Source: Streptomyces changanensis (GTDB lineage: Bacteria > Actinomycetota > Actinomycetes > Streptomycetales > Streptomycetaceae). Taken from it: 64,000 nucleotides of DNA. Positions 40,008 to 48,587 of this stretch are shown here, in pieces. Below the pieces are notes generated by a model, which searched no databases, was not told the DNA's origin, and saw only the letters and a list, made by a program, of their open reading frames with translations. Position 1 is the stretch's first letter. Each line of letters begins with the position of its first letter. The position numbers and the translations under genes were made by a program. The DNA lies in contig NZ_CP102332.1 in the NCBI RefSeq assembly GCF_024600715.1, positions 496,001 through 560,000 of the forward strand, in the 5' to 3' direction.

Positions 40008-42884
40008 ATGACACGAGAGCCGACCTGGCAGGGGGCCCCGGGTGCGCGCGGTGTGCGCGGCCGGGAGGAGGAGCTGCGGGCCGTGGCCGCGGTGCTGGAG
40101 GGGGCGCGCCACGGCGACGGCGGGGTGCTCGTGGTCACCGCCGCACCGGGGCTGGGCCGCACCGCCCTGCTGGACGCGGGCGCGGCGGCCTTCGACGCCG
40201 GCCCCGTCGTGTCCGTACGGGGCACGCCGGGCGGCACCCGGGTGCCCGGTGGCGGGGTCCGGGCGCTCCACCGCGCCCTGGCGGCGGTCACGGGCCGCGG
40301 GGGCGGGCCAGGCACGCGGCACCCGGGCGGTGTGGTGGACGCGGGGGCCCTGGAGACGGCCATGCGGGCCGCCGCGGGCGCCGCTCCCCTGCTGGTCTGC
40401 GTCGACGACGCGCACCTGTGGGACGGCCCGTCCCGGCGGGCGCTGGCGGGGGCCGTGCGGCGGGCGTGGCGGCCGGGCCCGGTCGGCGTCCTGGTGTCGG
40501 TCGTCCACCGGCACGCGGGCGCCGTGGACTTCGCCGACCTGCCGTCCGTCGTCCTCGACCCGCTGCCGTACGGGGTGACGGCGGGACTGGTGGACGAGCT
40601 GACCGCCGGTCGGATCGACCCGCCGGTGGGCGAGGAGCTGGTGGCGGAGGCCGGGGGGAACCCGGCGCTCCTCACCTTCCTGCTGGAGCGTCTGTCGGCG
40701 GCGCAGTTGGAGGGCCGTGCCCCGCTGCCGCGCCCGCTGGCGGACGCGGCGGCGCTCGCCCGGGTCGTGAGCCCGCGCCCGTCCGAACTCCCGCCCGCCG
40801 TCCGTGACCTGCTGCTGCTCGTCGCGGCGGCCGGGGAGCCCGGCGGCGGCGCGGAGGCCGCGCTGGTGCTGCGGGCCGGGCGGCGGCTCGGGCTGCCGGC
40901 GGCGGCGTTCGCCCACGCGGAGGCGGCGGGTCTTGTGGGGTGGGACGGTGGCCGTGTGCGGTGCTCCACCGAGTTGCTGCGCCGGGCGGTGTACGCCGGA
41001 GCCGACCCCGCCCGGCGGCGGGCCGCGCACGGGGCCCTCGCCGCCGCCCTCACACCGGACCGTTCCCCCCGCCCCGCCCCGTCCGCCCCGGACCGTTCCC
41101 TCCCGGACCGTTCCCTCCCGGACCCGTCCGCCCTGGCCCGCCTCGCGCACACGGCGCTGTCGGTACGGGGTCCCGCGCCGGGCGTGGCGGCGGCGCTGGC
41201 CGCGGAGGCCTCCCGCGAGGACCCGCGCCGGTCGCACCGCGAGCGGGCCGCCGCTTTGCGCAGCGCGGCGGGGCTGACGGCGGCGGCCGGGGCGCGGGCG
41301 GAACGGCTGGCGGCGGCGGCCGAACAGGCCCGGCTGGCGGGCGCGGTGCGGCAGGCGCGCGAACTGCTGGCGGGTGCCGAGGCAGCGGGCGCGCATGGCG
41401 CCGTACGCGGCAGGATCGAGCTGGTGCGGGGAGTCCTGGAGCTGGACGACGGCCCCGTGGTCGACGCGCACGAGGTGCTGCGCGGTGCCGCCGCGCTCCT
41501 CGCCCCGTACGACCCGCGGCACACGCGCGTGGCGCGGCTCGCCGCGGCGGACGCGGCGTGGGCGGCGGGTGACGTCGCCGCGTGCACGGCCGAACTGGTC
41601 GCCGTGGCCGGCGGGGAGCACACCGGCCCCCGGGACGGCCGGCCCGCGCCGCCCCGGCCGGGGGATCCGCTGGAGGAGTACGTGGCGGGGCTGCGGGCCG
41701 CGCTGGACGGCCGGTTCGCGGTCGCGCGGACACCGCTGCGACGCACCGTCGACCGGGCGGACGCGGACGAGGCGCCCGAGCCGCTGCTGCGGGCGGGGGC
41801 CGCGGCGCTCCTCATGGGCGACTTCGCCGCGGCCACGCGGGTCGCCGCGCGGGCCCTGGCCGCGGCGCGGTCACGGGGGTCGGCCGCGCTGGTGCCGAGG
41901 GCGCTGGAGTACCTGGCGTACGCGGAGCTGCGCGCCGGGCAGCACGCGCGGGCCCGCGCGCACGCCGAGGAGGGGCTGTGCGCCGCCCGCCGGACCGGCC
42001 AGCGCAACCTCGCCGCCCACCTGCACGCCGTGCTGGCGCTCGCCCTGTCGGTCGAGGGCGACGCGGCGGGTGTGGCCGGGCACGCGGCGGCGGCCCTGGA
42101 CACCGCGCGCCGGCATGGGCTGACCCAGGCGGCCACCCTGGCGCGGTGGGCTTCGGCGCGGGCCGACCTGAGCCGCGGGTGCCTGCCCGAGGCGGCCGCG
42201 CGGCTCGGACCGGTCGTCCGTGCCGGCGTGGGCGGTGGGCACTTCGCGGTGCGGATCCTGGCCGTGCCGTGCTTCGCCGAGGCGGCGGCGCTGTCGGGGC
42301 GGCCGGACGACGCGCGGGCGGCCGTGGACGAGTTCGCGGTGTGGGCGTCCCTCGGCGCCGACCCGCTGGCCCCCGCCCAGTTGGCGCGCTGCCGGGCGTT
42401 GCTGGCGCCCGGGGAGGCGGACGCCTGGTACGAGCGGTCGCTCGGCGCCTACGAGGCGGTGGGCGGCGAGTTCGACCGGGCGCGGACGCTGCTGCTGTAC
42501 GGGAAGTGGCTGCGCCGCCGGCGGCGGCCGAAGGAGGCGCAGGACCGGTTGCGGGAGGCGCTGGTGGCGTTCGAGCACTGCGGTGCCCGGGGGTGGGCGG
42601 AGCAGGCCGCGGGTGAGCTGCGCGCGTCGGGCAGCGCGCCCCGGGACGCCGACGCGGGCGCGCTGTCGCGGCTGACGGCCCAGCAGGCGCGGATCGCGCG
42701 GCTGGTGGCCGAGGGGGCCACCAACCGGGAGGTCGCGGTGCGGCTGTCGCTGAGCCCCCGCACCGTCGACCACCACCTGCGCAACGTGTTCGCCCTGCTC
42801 GGCGTCAGGTCGCGGGTGGACCTGGCCCGGCTGGTCGACCGCGCGGAACCCGCGCCCGCTCACCCCCCGGGGCCCGCCCCGTGA
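40008..42884 (+). CDS. LuxR-family regulator with large ATPase domain (LAL type)
   Basis: The protein has 958 residues. It starts V-R-G-R-E-E-E-L-R-A-V, then a Walker A-like A-P-G-L-G-R-T-A in which the usual Lys is Arg, and a Walker B-like L-L-V-C-V-D-D-A-H-L-W-D. A long helical TPR-like region follows (A-L-E-Y-L-A-Y-A-E-L-R-A-G-Q and similar). The C-terminus (about 895-955) is a LuxR HTH: L-T-A-Q-Q-A-R-I-A-R-L-V-A-E-G-A-T-N-R-E-V-A. LAL regulators commonly activate sugar-use or antibiotic clusters. It is a single gene ending in a terminator. A Pro/Asp/Arg repeat near residue 350 is encoded by a short DNA repeat (about 41090-41130). Confidence 0.9.
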   Translation: MTREPTWQGAPGARGVRGREEELRAVAAVLEGARHGDGGVLVVTAAPGLGRTALLDAGAAAFDAGPVVSVRGTPGGTRVPGGGVRALHRALAAVTGRGGGPGTRHPGGVVDAGALETAMRAAAGAAPLLVCVDDAHLWDGPSRRALAGAVRRAWRPGPVGVLVSVVHRHAGAVDFADLPSVVLDPLPYGVTAGLVDELTAGRIDPPVGEELVAEAGGNPALLTFLLERLSAAQLEGRAPLPRPLADAAALARVVSPRPSELPPAVRDLLLLVAAAGEPGGGAEAALVLRAGRRLGLPAAAFAHAEAAGLVGWDGGRVRCSTELLRRAVYAGADPARRRAAHGALAAALTPDRSPRPAPSAPDRSLPDRSLPDPSALARLAHTALSVRGPAPGVAAALAAEASREDPRRSHRERAAALRSAAGLTAAAGARAERLAAAAEQARLAGAVRQARELLAGAEAAGAHGAVRGRIELVRGVLELDDGPVVDAHEVLRGAAALLAPYDPRHTRVARLAAADAAWAAGDVAACTAELVAVAGGEHTGPRDGRPAPPRPGDPLEEYVAGLRAALDGRFAVARTPLRRTVDRADADEAPEPLLRAGAAALLMGDFAAATRVAARALAAARSRGSAALVPRALEYLAYAELRAGQHARARAHAEEGLCAARRTGQRNLAAHLHAVLALALSVEGDAAGVAGHAAAALDTARRHGLTQAATLARWASARADLSRGCLPEAAARLGPVVRAGVGGGHFAVRILAVPCFAEAAALSGRPDDARAAVDEFAVWASLGADPLAPAQLARCRALLAPGEADAWYERSLGAYEAVGGEFDRARTLLLYGKWLRRRRRPKEAQDRLREALVAFEHCGARGWAEQAAGELRASGSAPRDADAGALSRLTAQQARIARLVAEGATNREVAVRLSLSPRTVDHHLRNVFALLGVRSRVDLARLVDRAEPAPAHPPGPAP

Positions 42885-42897
42885 CCGGGGCGGGCCC
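42870..42897 (+). terminator. Terminator overlapping the LuxR-type gene stop
   Basis: GGGCCCGCCCC (42870-42880) and GGGGCGGGCCC (42887-42897) pair over 11 bases; the TGA stop codon sits in the six-base loop. Confidence 0.8.
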
Positions 42898-42917
42898 GGA
42901 GGCGCCGCGGTGGTGTC

Positions 42918-43313
42918 CTAGAGGGCGGACCGGCCCTCGCGGGCCGCGAGGGTGAAGGAGTGGCCGGCGGGGTCCGCGTACGTGCGCACGTCCCTGGGGC
43001 CGGAGTTGTCCTTGGCCTCGACGGGACGCGCCCCCAGGCCGACCGCCTCCCGCTCGGCCTCGTCCATGTCGGCCTCCGCGACGAGGATGCTCAGGTGGGC
43101 CTGTTGCGAGTCGTCGGGTCGGGGCCAGCTGGGCGGCGCGTACCCGTGGTCGCGCCGTGCCGCGAGGCGCACGCCGTCGTGCCCGACGACCTCGATGAAG
43201 TCGGGGTCGGTGCCCCGCTGCACCCGGGCCCCCAGCAGCTCGGCGTAGAACTCCGCCAGCGCCTCCGGTTCGGCGCTGTCCAGTACCAGGACGCTCGTCT
43301 TCGCTACCGTCAT
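42918..43313 (-). CDS. VOC/glyoxalase-type protein
   Basis: The protein has 131 residues, ATG at 43313 with AAGGAC nine bases upstream. It folds as paired beta-alpha-beta-beta-beta units: S-V-L-V-L-D-S-A-E-P-E-A-L-A-E-F-Y, L-G-A-R-V, then L-S-I-L-V-A-E-A-D and the final Y-A-D-P-A-G-H-S-F-T-L. Metal-ligand positions typical of glyoxalase I are only partly kept (H near Q-A-H-L-S, and the D-P-x-G-H end), so it may be a dioxygenase-like or ligand-binding relative. Substrate unknown. Confidence 0.88.
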   Translation of the reverse strand: MTVAKTSVLVLDSAEPEALAEFYAELLGARVQRGTDPDFIEVVGHDGVRLAARRDHGYAPPSWPRPDDSQQAHLSILVAEADMDEAEREAVGLGARPVEAKDNSGPRDVRTYADPAGHSFTLAAREGRSAL

Positions 43314-43401
43314 GAGGTCCTTCTGCCCCCTGCGCGGGCGGGCACGCACGCGCGGGGGGCCGGTGGCGGCCGCCCGCCGTGCGGTGGGCGGCCGCGTCGG
43401 C

Positions 43402-44801
43402 TCACCCCCGGAGCCGGCTCAGCACCTCGAACGGCCGCGTCGCCACCGTGGCGGCCGCCGGCGCGGGCGCGGCGGGGGCGCCGGCTCCCGGGGCGGCGAC
43501 GTCCGGGGCGGCGAAGGGCGCGGCGGGGGCGGCCGGCCGGGTGATGCCGAGGGCGGTCTCGATGTGCCGGTTGAGGGCCAGGTCGATGGGGTGCGGGTCG
43601 ATCGTGCCGTCCTCGTTGACGTGCTGGTACTTCATCAGGTTCAGGGCCACCGCGAGCTGCCGGCGGCCGTCCTCGGAGGAGAGCGCCAGCGTGCCCGCGC
43701 CGAATACGGCACCGTCGTGGCCCCAGTACCAGCGGCCGTCGGCCATCCGCACCGCCGACAGGCCGAGGCCGTAGCGCATGACGGCCTCCTCGCCCGGCTC
43801 GACCGGGTGGGCCGGGACGGTGGTCTTCATGGCGCGCAGTTCGGCGGGGCCGAGGAGCCTGCCGCCGAGCAGCTGCCGGTAGAAGGAGTTGAGGTCCTCG
43901 GTGGTGGAGACGAGCGAGCCGGCGATACCGCCCCACGACATGTCGTAGACGCTGTAGTCCCGGGCGGGCGCGATGGTGCCGTACATCGACTCGTACATCT
44001 TCGCGTGCGGGCCGATGAGGTGGGGGGTGCGCGGGAAGTACGTGTGCCGCAGCCCCGCCTTGCGGATGACGTTGTCGGTGATGTAATCCTCGGGCTCCTG
44101 GCCGGTGACCTCGCGGAGCAGCAGCCCGATGATGACGTAGTTGGTGTTCGAGTAGGCGTAGGTGCCGCGCGGCGCCCGGGGGGGCGCGGCGAGCCCGAGG
44201 CGGACGAGTTCCTCGGGGGCGTGGTGGCGGAAGCGGCCCGCGTCGAGTGCCTTGCCCGGGTCCTCCAGGAGACCGGGGAAGGCGGGGAGTATGTGGTCGC
44301 CGATGCCGCTGGTGTGGTTGAGCAGCATGCGTACGGTGATGGCCTGGCCGCGCTCGCCGGGGACCAGCTCGGGCAGGTAGCGGCCGATCGGGGCGTCGAG
44401 GTCGACGCGGCCCGCGCGGACCTGCTGGAGCACGGCGACGGCGGCGAACGACTTGGTGATGCTGCCGACCCGGTGCCGGAAGCCGGGCCGGACGGGACGC
44501 CGGGTGTCGACGTCGGCGACGCCGGCGGCGCCCCGCCACTGCGACGAGCCGTCGCGGACGGCCGAGAAGGTGCCGTACATGCCGGCCTCGTGGACGGCTT
44601 CCAGCGAGGCACGCAGCGCCGCCCGGTCGAGGCCCCGGCCGGTGGTGGCCGTCGCGCGGCCGTCGCGGCGGGCGGGGCGGCGGGGGCCGCGGGCGCCGCC
44701 TGGGCGGGCAGCGCGCCGGCGGCCAGCGCGAGCAGGACGGCGCTCGATGTCAGGGCGGCGTGGTGGAGGCGGCGACGGGCGGCACGCGGGGAGGGGTGCA
44801 T
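43402..44801 (-). pseudogene. Secreted serine beta-lactamase/DD-peptidase-like hydrolase, frameshifted by an 11-bp duplication
   Basis: A signal peptide starts at ATG 44801 (A-L-T-S-S-A-V-L-L-A-L-A-A-G-A and a cleavage region A-Q-A-A). The rest lies in another frame, usable to 43402: V-G-S-I-T-K (catalytic S-x-x-K), Y-S-N-T-N-Y (Y-x-N) and W-G-H-D-G-A. These are the class C beta-lactamase/DD-peptidase motifs. The switch occurs at two tandem copies of an 11-bp unit (plus strand GGCCGTCGC at 44647-44655 and 44658-44666). Deleting one copy joins the signal peptide to G-R-G-L-D-R-A-A-L. An internal ATG at 44580 could make a cytoplasmic version without export. Confidence 0.8.
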
Positions 44802-45023
44802 GGGATGCTCCTGGAGTCCGGTGCGGGGCGCCGTGTGCGCCCCCGTACTCCCATCCTCACGTCCTGACGTGCACTCAACTCTCCTCCAGGCGAACGACCT
44901 TGGTCACCGGGGAGCCATGACATATGTCAGACGGCGCCGCCGGCGGGTGTCGCCCGCCGGACGCGCGTGGTCCCCGCCGGGCGGGCGCCCGGCGGGGACC
45001 ACGGTGTCGGTGCCGCCGTACCG

Positions 45024-45167
45024 TCAGTGGCGGCGGAGCCGGCCGAGGAGGCTGCGGCTCTGCGTGCGCCGCCGCGGGTCGGTGGCGGCCCGCCGCGCCG
45101 AGTCGATGAGCCTGCGCCCCTGCGGGCTGCGGCCGAACTTCCTGATGCGCGAGATCAGCTGGGACAT
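45024..45167 (-). CDS. Small basic protein (47 aa)
   Basis: The ATG at 45167 has AGGAGG spaced six bases away. The frame gives 47 residues, strongly basic: M-S-Q-L-I-S-R-I-R-K-F-G-R-S-P-Q-G-R-R-L, then I-D-S-A-R-R-A-A-T-D-P-R-R-R and a final L-L-G-R-L-R-R-H. It is amphipathic and helical without Cys or membrane segment. It may bind nucleic acid or membranes. The perfect ribosome site is the main reason to call it a gene. Confidence 0.72.
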   Translation of the reverse strand: MSQLISRIRKFGRSPQGRRLIDSARRAATDPRRRTQSRSLLGRLRRH

Positions 45168-45284
45168 GACGCCTCCTGTGTGTCTCGGTGTTCCGTGTTC
45201 GTGTTCGTGCCGGTGTCCCCGCCGGTGCCCGCGTCCGTGTGGACCGGGACCCGGCGCCTGACGTCGGTCACGGTGGCGGTCGCG

Positions 45285-45635
45285 TCAGCGGAAGAAGGCG
45301 AGGTAGTAGTCCGCGAACTCCATCCGCTGGGAGTCGTCCCGGTCGTGCCTGTCGGGCACGTACTCGGGGGCGCTCTCGATCTCGTCCTTGGTGCGGCCCA
45401 CGTGCACGCTCCGCTGCTCGATGTCGACGGCGGTGATGATCCCCGCGGGGAGCAGCACCTCCCGGCCGAAGATCCACGGGCCGGTGTCGACCACCAGGTA
45501 GCAGGCGCCCGCGTCCGCGGAGTGCTTGCCGACCTTGCCGACGGATCCGTCCGTCGCCTCGACCGTGAAGCCGGTCAGGTCGGTGCCGGTCACGTAACCG
45601 GTCGTGTCGGGACACGACCACATGTCCGCGTGCAC
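45285..45635 (-). CDS. PRC-barrel protein (116 aa)
   Basis: The protein has 116 residues from GTG 45635 (GAGGAG seven bases upstream). Residues 15-85 form a PRC-barrel: G-T-D-L-T-G-F-T-V-E-A-T-D-G-S-V-G-K-V-G-K, Y-L-V-V-D-T-G-P-W-I-F-G-R-E-V and L-L-P-A-G-I-I-T-A-V-D. A charged tail follows, rich in Asp and Arg (P-D-R-H-D-R-D-D). It is soluble, with no signal peptide. Similar short PRC-barrel proteins in Streptomyces are stress-linked and of unknown mechanism. An ATG at 45623 is a possible later start. Confidence 0.82.
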   Translation of the reverse strand: MHADMWSCPDTTGYVTGTDLTGFTVEATDGSVGKVGKHSADAGACYLVVDTGPWIFGREVLLPAGIITAVDIEQRSVHVGRTKDEIESAPEYVPDRHDRDDSQRMEFADYYLAFFR

Positions 45636-45678
45636 AGTGAACTCCTCTGGTCCGGTGCCCCGTGCGGGGGGCTGCATG

Positions 45679-46623
45679 TCACCCCGTCTTCCCCGCCGCG
45701 GCGTTCCCATGTCCCCCCGCGCGTGCCTCCTGCGGGGCGCCACCGGCGAGGAGCTCCCGCAGGCAGGCGGCGGCGCGTACGGCGGCGTCCCCGCAGCAGT
45801 TGTTGAACAGGACGTGGACCTCGGCGGCCCGCTCGGCCATCGCCCGCACCCGGGGCAGCCACTCGCGCAGCTCGTCCGCCGTGTAGCCGTGCCGGAAGCG
45901 GTCCTCCTTGCTGCCGGTCCCCCAGGCGGCGCTGCGTCCGTGGAAGCGGACGACGGCGAGGTCGGGGGAGGTGACCGGGGCCTCCGGCGGGATGGAGCCG
46001 GTGAGGCCCTGCGCCGTGTCCACCGCCACGGCCGCCGCCCCCAGTTCCCGCAGCAGCGCCGCGGTGGAGGCGCGCGCCTCCGGCCGCCACCAGTCCGGGT
46101 GGCGGAACTCGACCGCCAGCCGCCAGCCGGCGGTCCTGGCGCGGCACTGCTCCAGGAACCCGCGTGCGGTCGGACCGGGCCCGGCCCAGGGCGGCAGCTG
46201 GAAGAGCAGCGCGCCCACACGGCCGGCCTCGCGCAGCGGCAGCAGCGCTTCGCCGAACCGCCGCCACACCTCGTCCAGGAGGCCCGGGTCGGGCACGCCG
46301 CGGTACCCGCCGCCGTACCGCGCCACGGCGGGCCGCAGGTCGGCGGGGACCGCGGTGGGCCTGGTGGGGTGGCCGGTCAGCAGGGAGAACGCCTTCACGT
46401 CGAAGCGGAAGCCGTCCGGCGTCCGCTCGGCCCACAGCCGGCTGTTGCGGGCGCTCGGCAGGCCGTAGTAGGTCGAGTCGACCTCGACGACGGGGAACCG
46501 TTCGGCGTAGTGCCGCAGCCGTCCCTCCGCGTCCCGTTTCCCCGACGGGTACCAGCCGCTGGAGACGAGCGCGGGGTCCGTCCACGAGCACGTTCCGATC
46601 CTGATGTCACCGATGTCACCCAT
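45679..46623 (-). CDS. DUF72 family protein (second copy)
   Basis: The protein has 314 residues. It begins I-R-I-G-T-C-S-W-T-D and shows the DUF72 blocks: V-E-V-D-S-T-Y-Y-G-L-P, F-D-V-K-A-F-S-L-L-T-G-H, L-L-F-Q-L-P-P-W, L-A-V-E-F-R-H-P-D-W-W and V-L-F-N-N-C-C. It is longer than the copy at 28869-29654 by an insert after the fourth block, and the two differ widely, so this is an old family pair. The start is uncertain between ATG 46623 and 46635; neither has a strong ribosome site. Confidence 0.92.
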   Translation of the reverse strand: MGDIGDIRIGTCSWTDPALVSSGWYPSGKRDAEGRLRHYAERFPVVEVDSTYYGLPSARNSRLWAERTPDGFRFDVKAFSLLTGHPTRPTAVPADLRPAVARYGGGYRGVPDPGLLDEVWRRFGEALLPLREAGRVGALLFQLPPWAGPGPTARGFLEQCRARTAGWRLAVEFRHPDWWRPEARASTAALLRELGAAAVAVDTAQGLTGSIPPEAPVTSPDLAVVRFHGRSAAWGTGSKEDRFRHGYTADELREWLPRVRAMAERAAEVHVLFNNCCGDAAVRAAACLRELLAGGAPQEARAGGHGNAAAGKTG

Positions 46624-46734
46624 GCGGCCGCGCATACCCGCTGCCGGGCGGTCGAGAGCCCGGGTTCGGGACGTTCCCCGGCCGGGGGTGCCGGGAAGCG
46701 CACCGGTCCGCGCCGCCCGGCCCTCGACGGGCGG

Positions 46735-47628
46735 TCACTGCCCGGCGAGGCCCGTGTGCGCGATGCCGCGCACGATCTGCCGCTGGAACAGCATGAAGAC
46801 GATCAGCAGGGGCAGTCCGGCGATCACCAGCGCCGCCATGATCTGCGCGTACCGCACGCCGAACGACGACTGGACGTTGACCAGGCCGACGGGCAGCGTC
46901 ATGCCGGCGGGGTCGGTGGTCACCAGGAACGGCCACAGGAAGTTGTTCCAGGTCGAGATGAAGGTGAAGATCGCCACGGCGGCGAGCACCGGCCGGGACA
47001 GCGGCATCACGATCGTCCAGAAGACCCGCCAGCGTCCCGCGCCGTCGACGAAGGCCGCTTCCTCCAGTTCCCGCGGGACCCCTTCGAAGAACTTCACCAG
47101 GATGAAGACCATGGCCGGTACGGCCACCTGGGGCAGGATCACGCCCCAGTAGGTGTCCACCAGGCCCAGTTGCACCATCTCGGTGAACAGCGGCGCGATC
47201 AGGACCTGCGGCGGCACCATGATGCCCGCGAGGACCAGCCCGTACAGCGTTCTGCGGCCGCGGAAGTCGGTGCGGGTGAAGCCGTAGGCGGCCATCGCGC
47301 ACGTCAGGACGGTCAGCACGGTCGTCATCAGGGAGGTGAACACGGAGTTCAGCATCCAGCGCGTCAGGTCGCCTGACTCCCACACCTTGGCGTAGGCGTC
47401 GAACGTGACGCGTGAGCCGATCCACGCGAGCGGGGTGCTCGTCGTCTCCGCCTCGGGCTTCAGCGAGGTCGCGACGGCCCAGGCCAGCGGGACGAGCCAG
47501 GCGGCCGCCAGGATCAGGGCCAGCACCAGCAGGGCGGCCCTCCCCCCGGTCCAGCGGGCCCTCCGGCCGCCGGCGCCGGTGGCGGCCGGCCGTACGGAGG
47601 GGGTCTTCACGGTGGCGGAACCACTCAC
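46735..47628 (-). CDS. Sugar ABC transporter permease (MalG type)
   Basis: The protein has 297 residues from GTG 47628 (GAGGAGG upstream); the GTG overlaps the stop of the preceding gene as GTGA. Six hydrophobic segments and the EAA loop E-E-A-A-F-V-D-G-A-G place it as the second inner-membrane permease of a carbohydrate importer of the MalFGK class. The N-terminus is cytoplasmic and basic. It is the last gene of the operon. No ATPase gene follows, so the system most likely uses a shared MsiK-type ATPase, as is usual in Streptomyces. Confidence 0.95.
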   Translation of the reverse strand: MSGSATVKTPSVRPAATGAGGRRARWTGGRAALLVLALILAAAWLVPLAWAVATSLKPEAETTSTPLAWIGSRVTFDAYAKVWESGDLTRWMLNSVFTSLMTTVLTVLTCAMAAYGFTRTDFRGRRTLYGLVLAGIMVPPQVLIAPLFTEMVQLGLVDTYWGVILPQVAVPAMVFILVKFFEGVPRELEEAAFVDGAGRWRVFWTIVMPLSRPVLAAVAIFTFISTWNNFLWPFLVTTDPAGMTLPVGLVNVQSSFGVRYAQIMAALVIAGLPLLIVFMLFQRQIVRGIAHTGLAGQ

Positions 47629-48587
47629 TTCGCGGCCTCCTCGGCTCGGCGTCGGGACAGCGCGGGCCGCACCAGGGAGACGATCAGTATCAGGGCGAAG
47701 AAGAGGTAGGAGACGGCCGAGGCGTAGCCGATGCGGTATCCGGTGAACCCCTGCTGGTACACGTACTGCAGGATCGGCCGGGTGGACTCGTCGGGACCGC
47801 CGCCGGTCATGATGTACACCTGGTCGAAGATCTTGAGCGAGGCCAGGACCTGGAGGACCACCACCAGTGCGGTGGTGCGGCGCAGCATCGGCAGCGTGAT
47901 GTGGAGCAGCCGGTGCCACGCCCCGGCCCCGTCCAGTTCGGCGGCCTCGTGGAGGTGCACCGGGATGGCCTGCAGCGCGGCGAGGTAGAGCAGGAAGTTG
48001 AAGCCGACGGTCCACCAGACGGTGGTCGCCACGATGGAGAGCATCGCGTAGCGCTCCTCGCTGAGCCAGCCGATGCCAGGCTCCAGTCCCGCGGCGGCGA
48101 GCGTCTGGTCGGCGAGGCCGAAGCCGGACGGGAAGATCATCTGCGCGAAGAGCAGGCAGACCACTCCGGACGGCAGCAGGAACGGGGCGAACCAGCTGAG
48201 CCGCCACAGCCACTGCACCACCCGCAGCTGGTGGGAGAGCAGCGCCAGCCCCAGGCCCACCAGGACGAGGGGGACGGTGGAGAGCACGGTGAACCAGACG
48301 GTGTTCCACAGCGAGGACCAGACGTCCGGGTCGCGGACGGCCTCGGCGTAGTTGGCGAGGCCGACGAACTCGCCCCCGGTCCCGGTGATGTTCTCGCTCG
48401 TCAGGCTCATGCCGACACCGGACACCAGGGGCCACAGCAGGAACATGGCGTACAGGAGCAGGAAGGGGGCGACGAACACCAGGCCGTGCTCGGTCCACCT
48501 GCGGTGGACGGAGCGGACCGGCGCGCGGCCGGCGGCGGTGTGCCGCGCGGTCACCGGTGGCGGGGGTGCCGCGGTGGTGGTGGTCAT
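47625..48587 (-). CDS. Sugar ABC transporter permease (MalF type)
   Basis: The protein has 320 residues from ATG 48587, which overlaps the solute-binding protein stop as ATGA. Six or more hydrophobic segments and the EAA loop H-E-A-A-E-L-D-G-A-G-A-W are present. The pair with the MalG-type gene forms the transmembrane channel. The Pro/Ala-rich N-terminus is cytoplasmic. Confidence 0.95.
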   Translation of the reverse strand: MTTTTAAPPPPVTARHTAAGRAPVRSVHRRWTEHGLVFVAPFLLLYAMFLLWPLVSGVGMSLTSENITGTGGEFVGLANYAEAVRDPDVWSSLWNTVWFTVLSTVPLVLVGLGLALLSHQLRVVQWLWRLSWFAPFLLPSGVVCLLFAQMIFPSGFGLADQTLAAAGLEPGIGWLSEERYAMLSIVATTVWWTVGFNFLLYLAALQAIPVHLHEAAELDGAGAWHRLLHITLPMLRRTTALVVVLQVLASLKIFDQVYIMTGGGPDESTRPILQYVYQQGFTGYRIGYASAVSYLFFALILIVSLVRPALSRRRAEEAAK

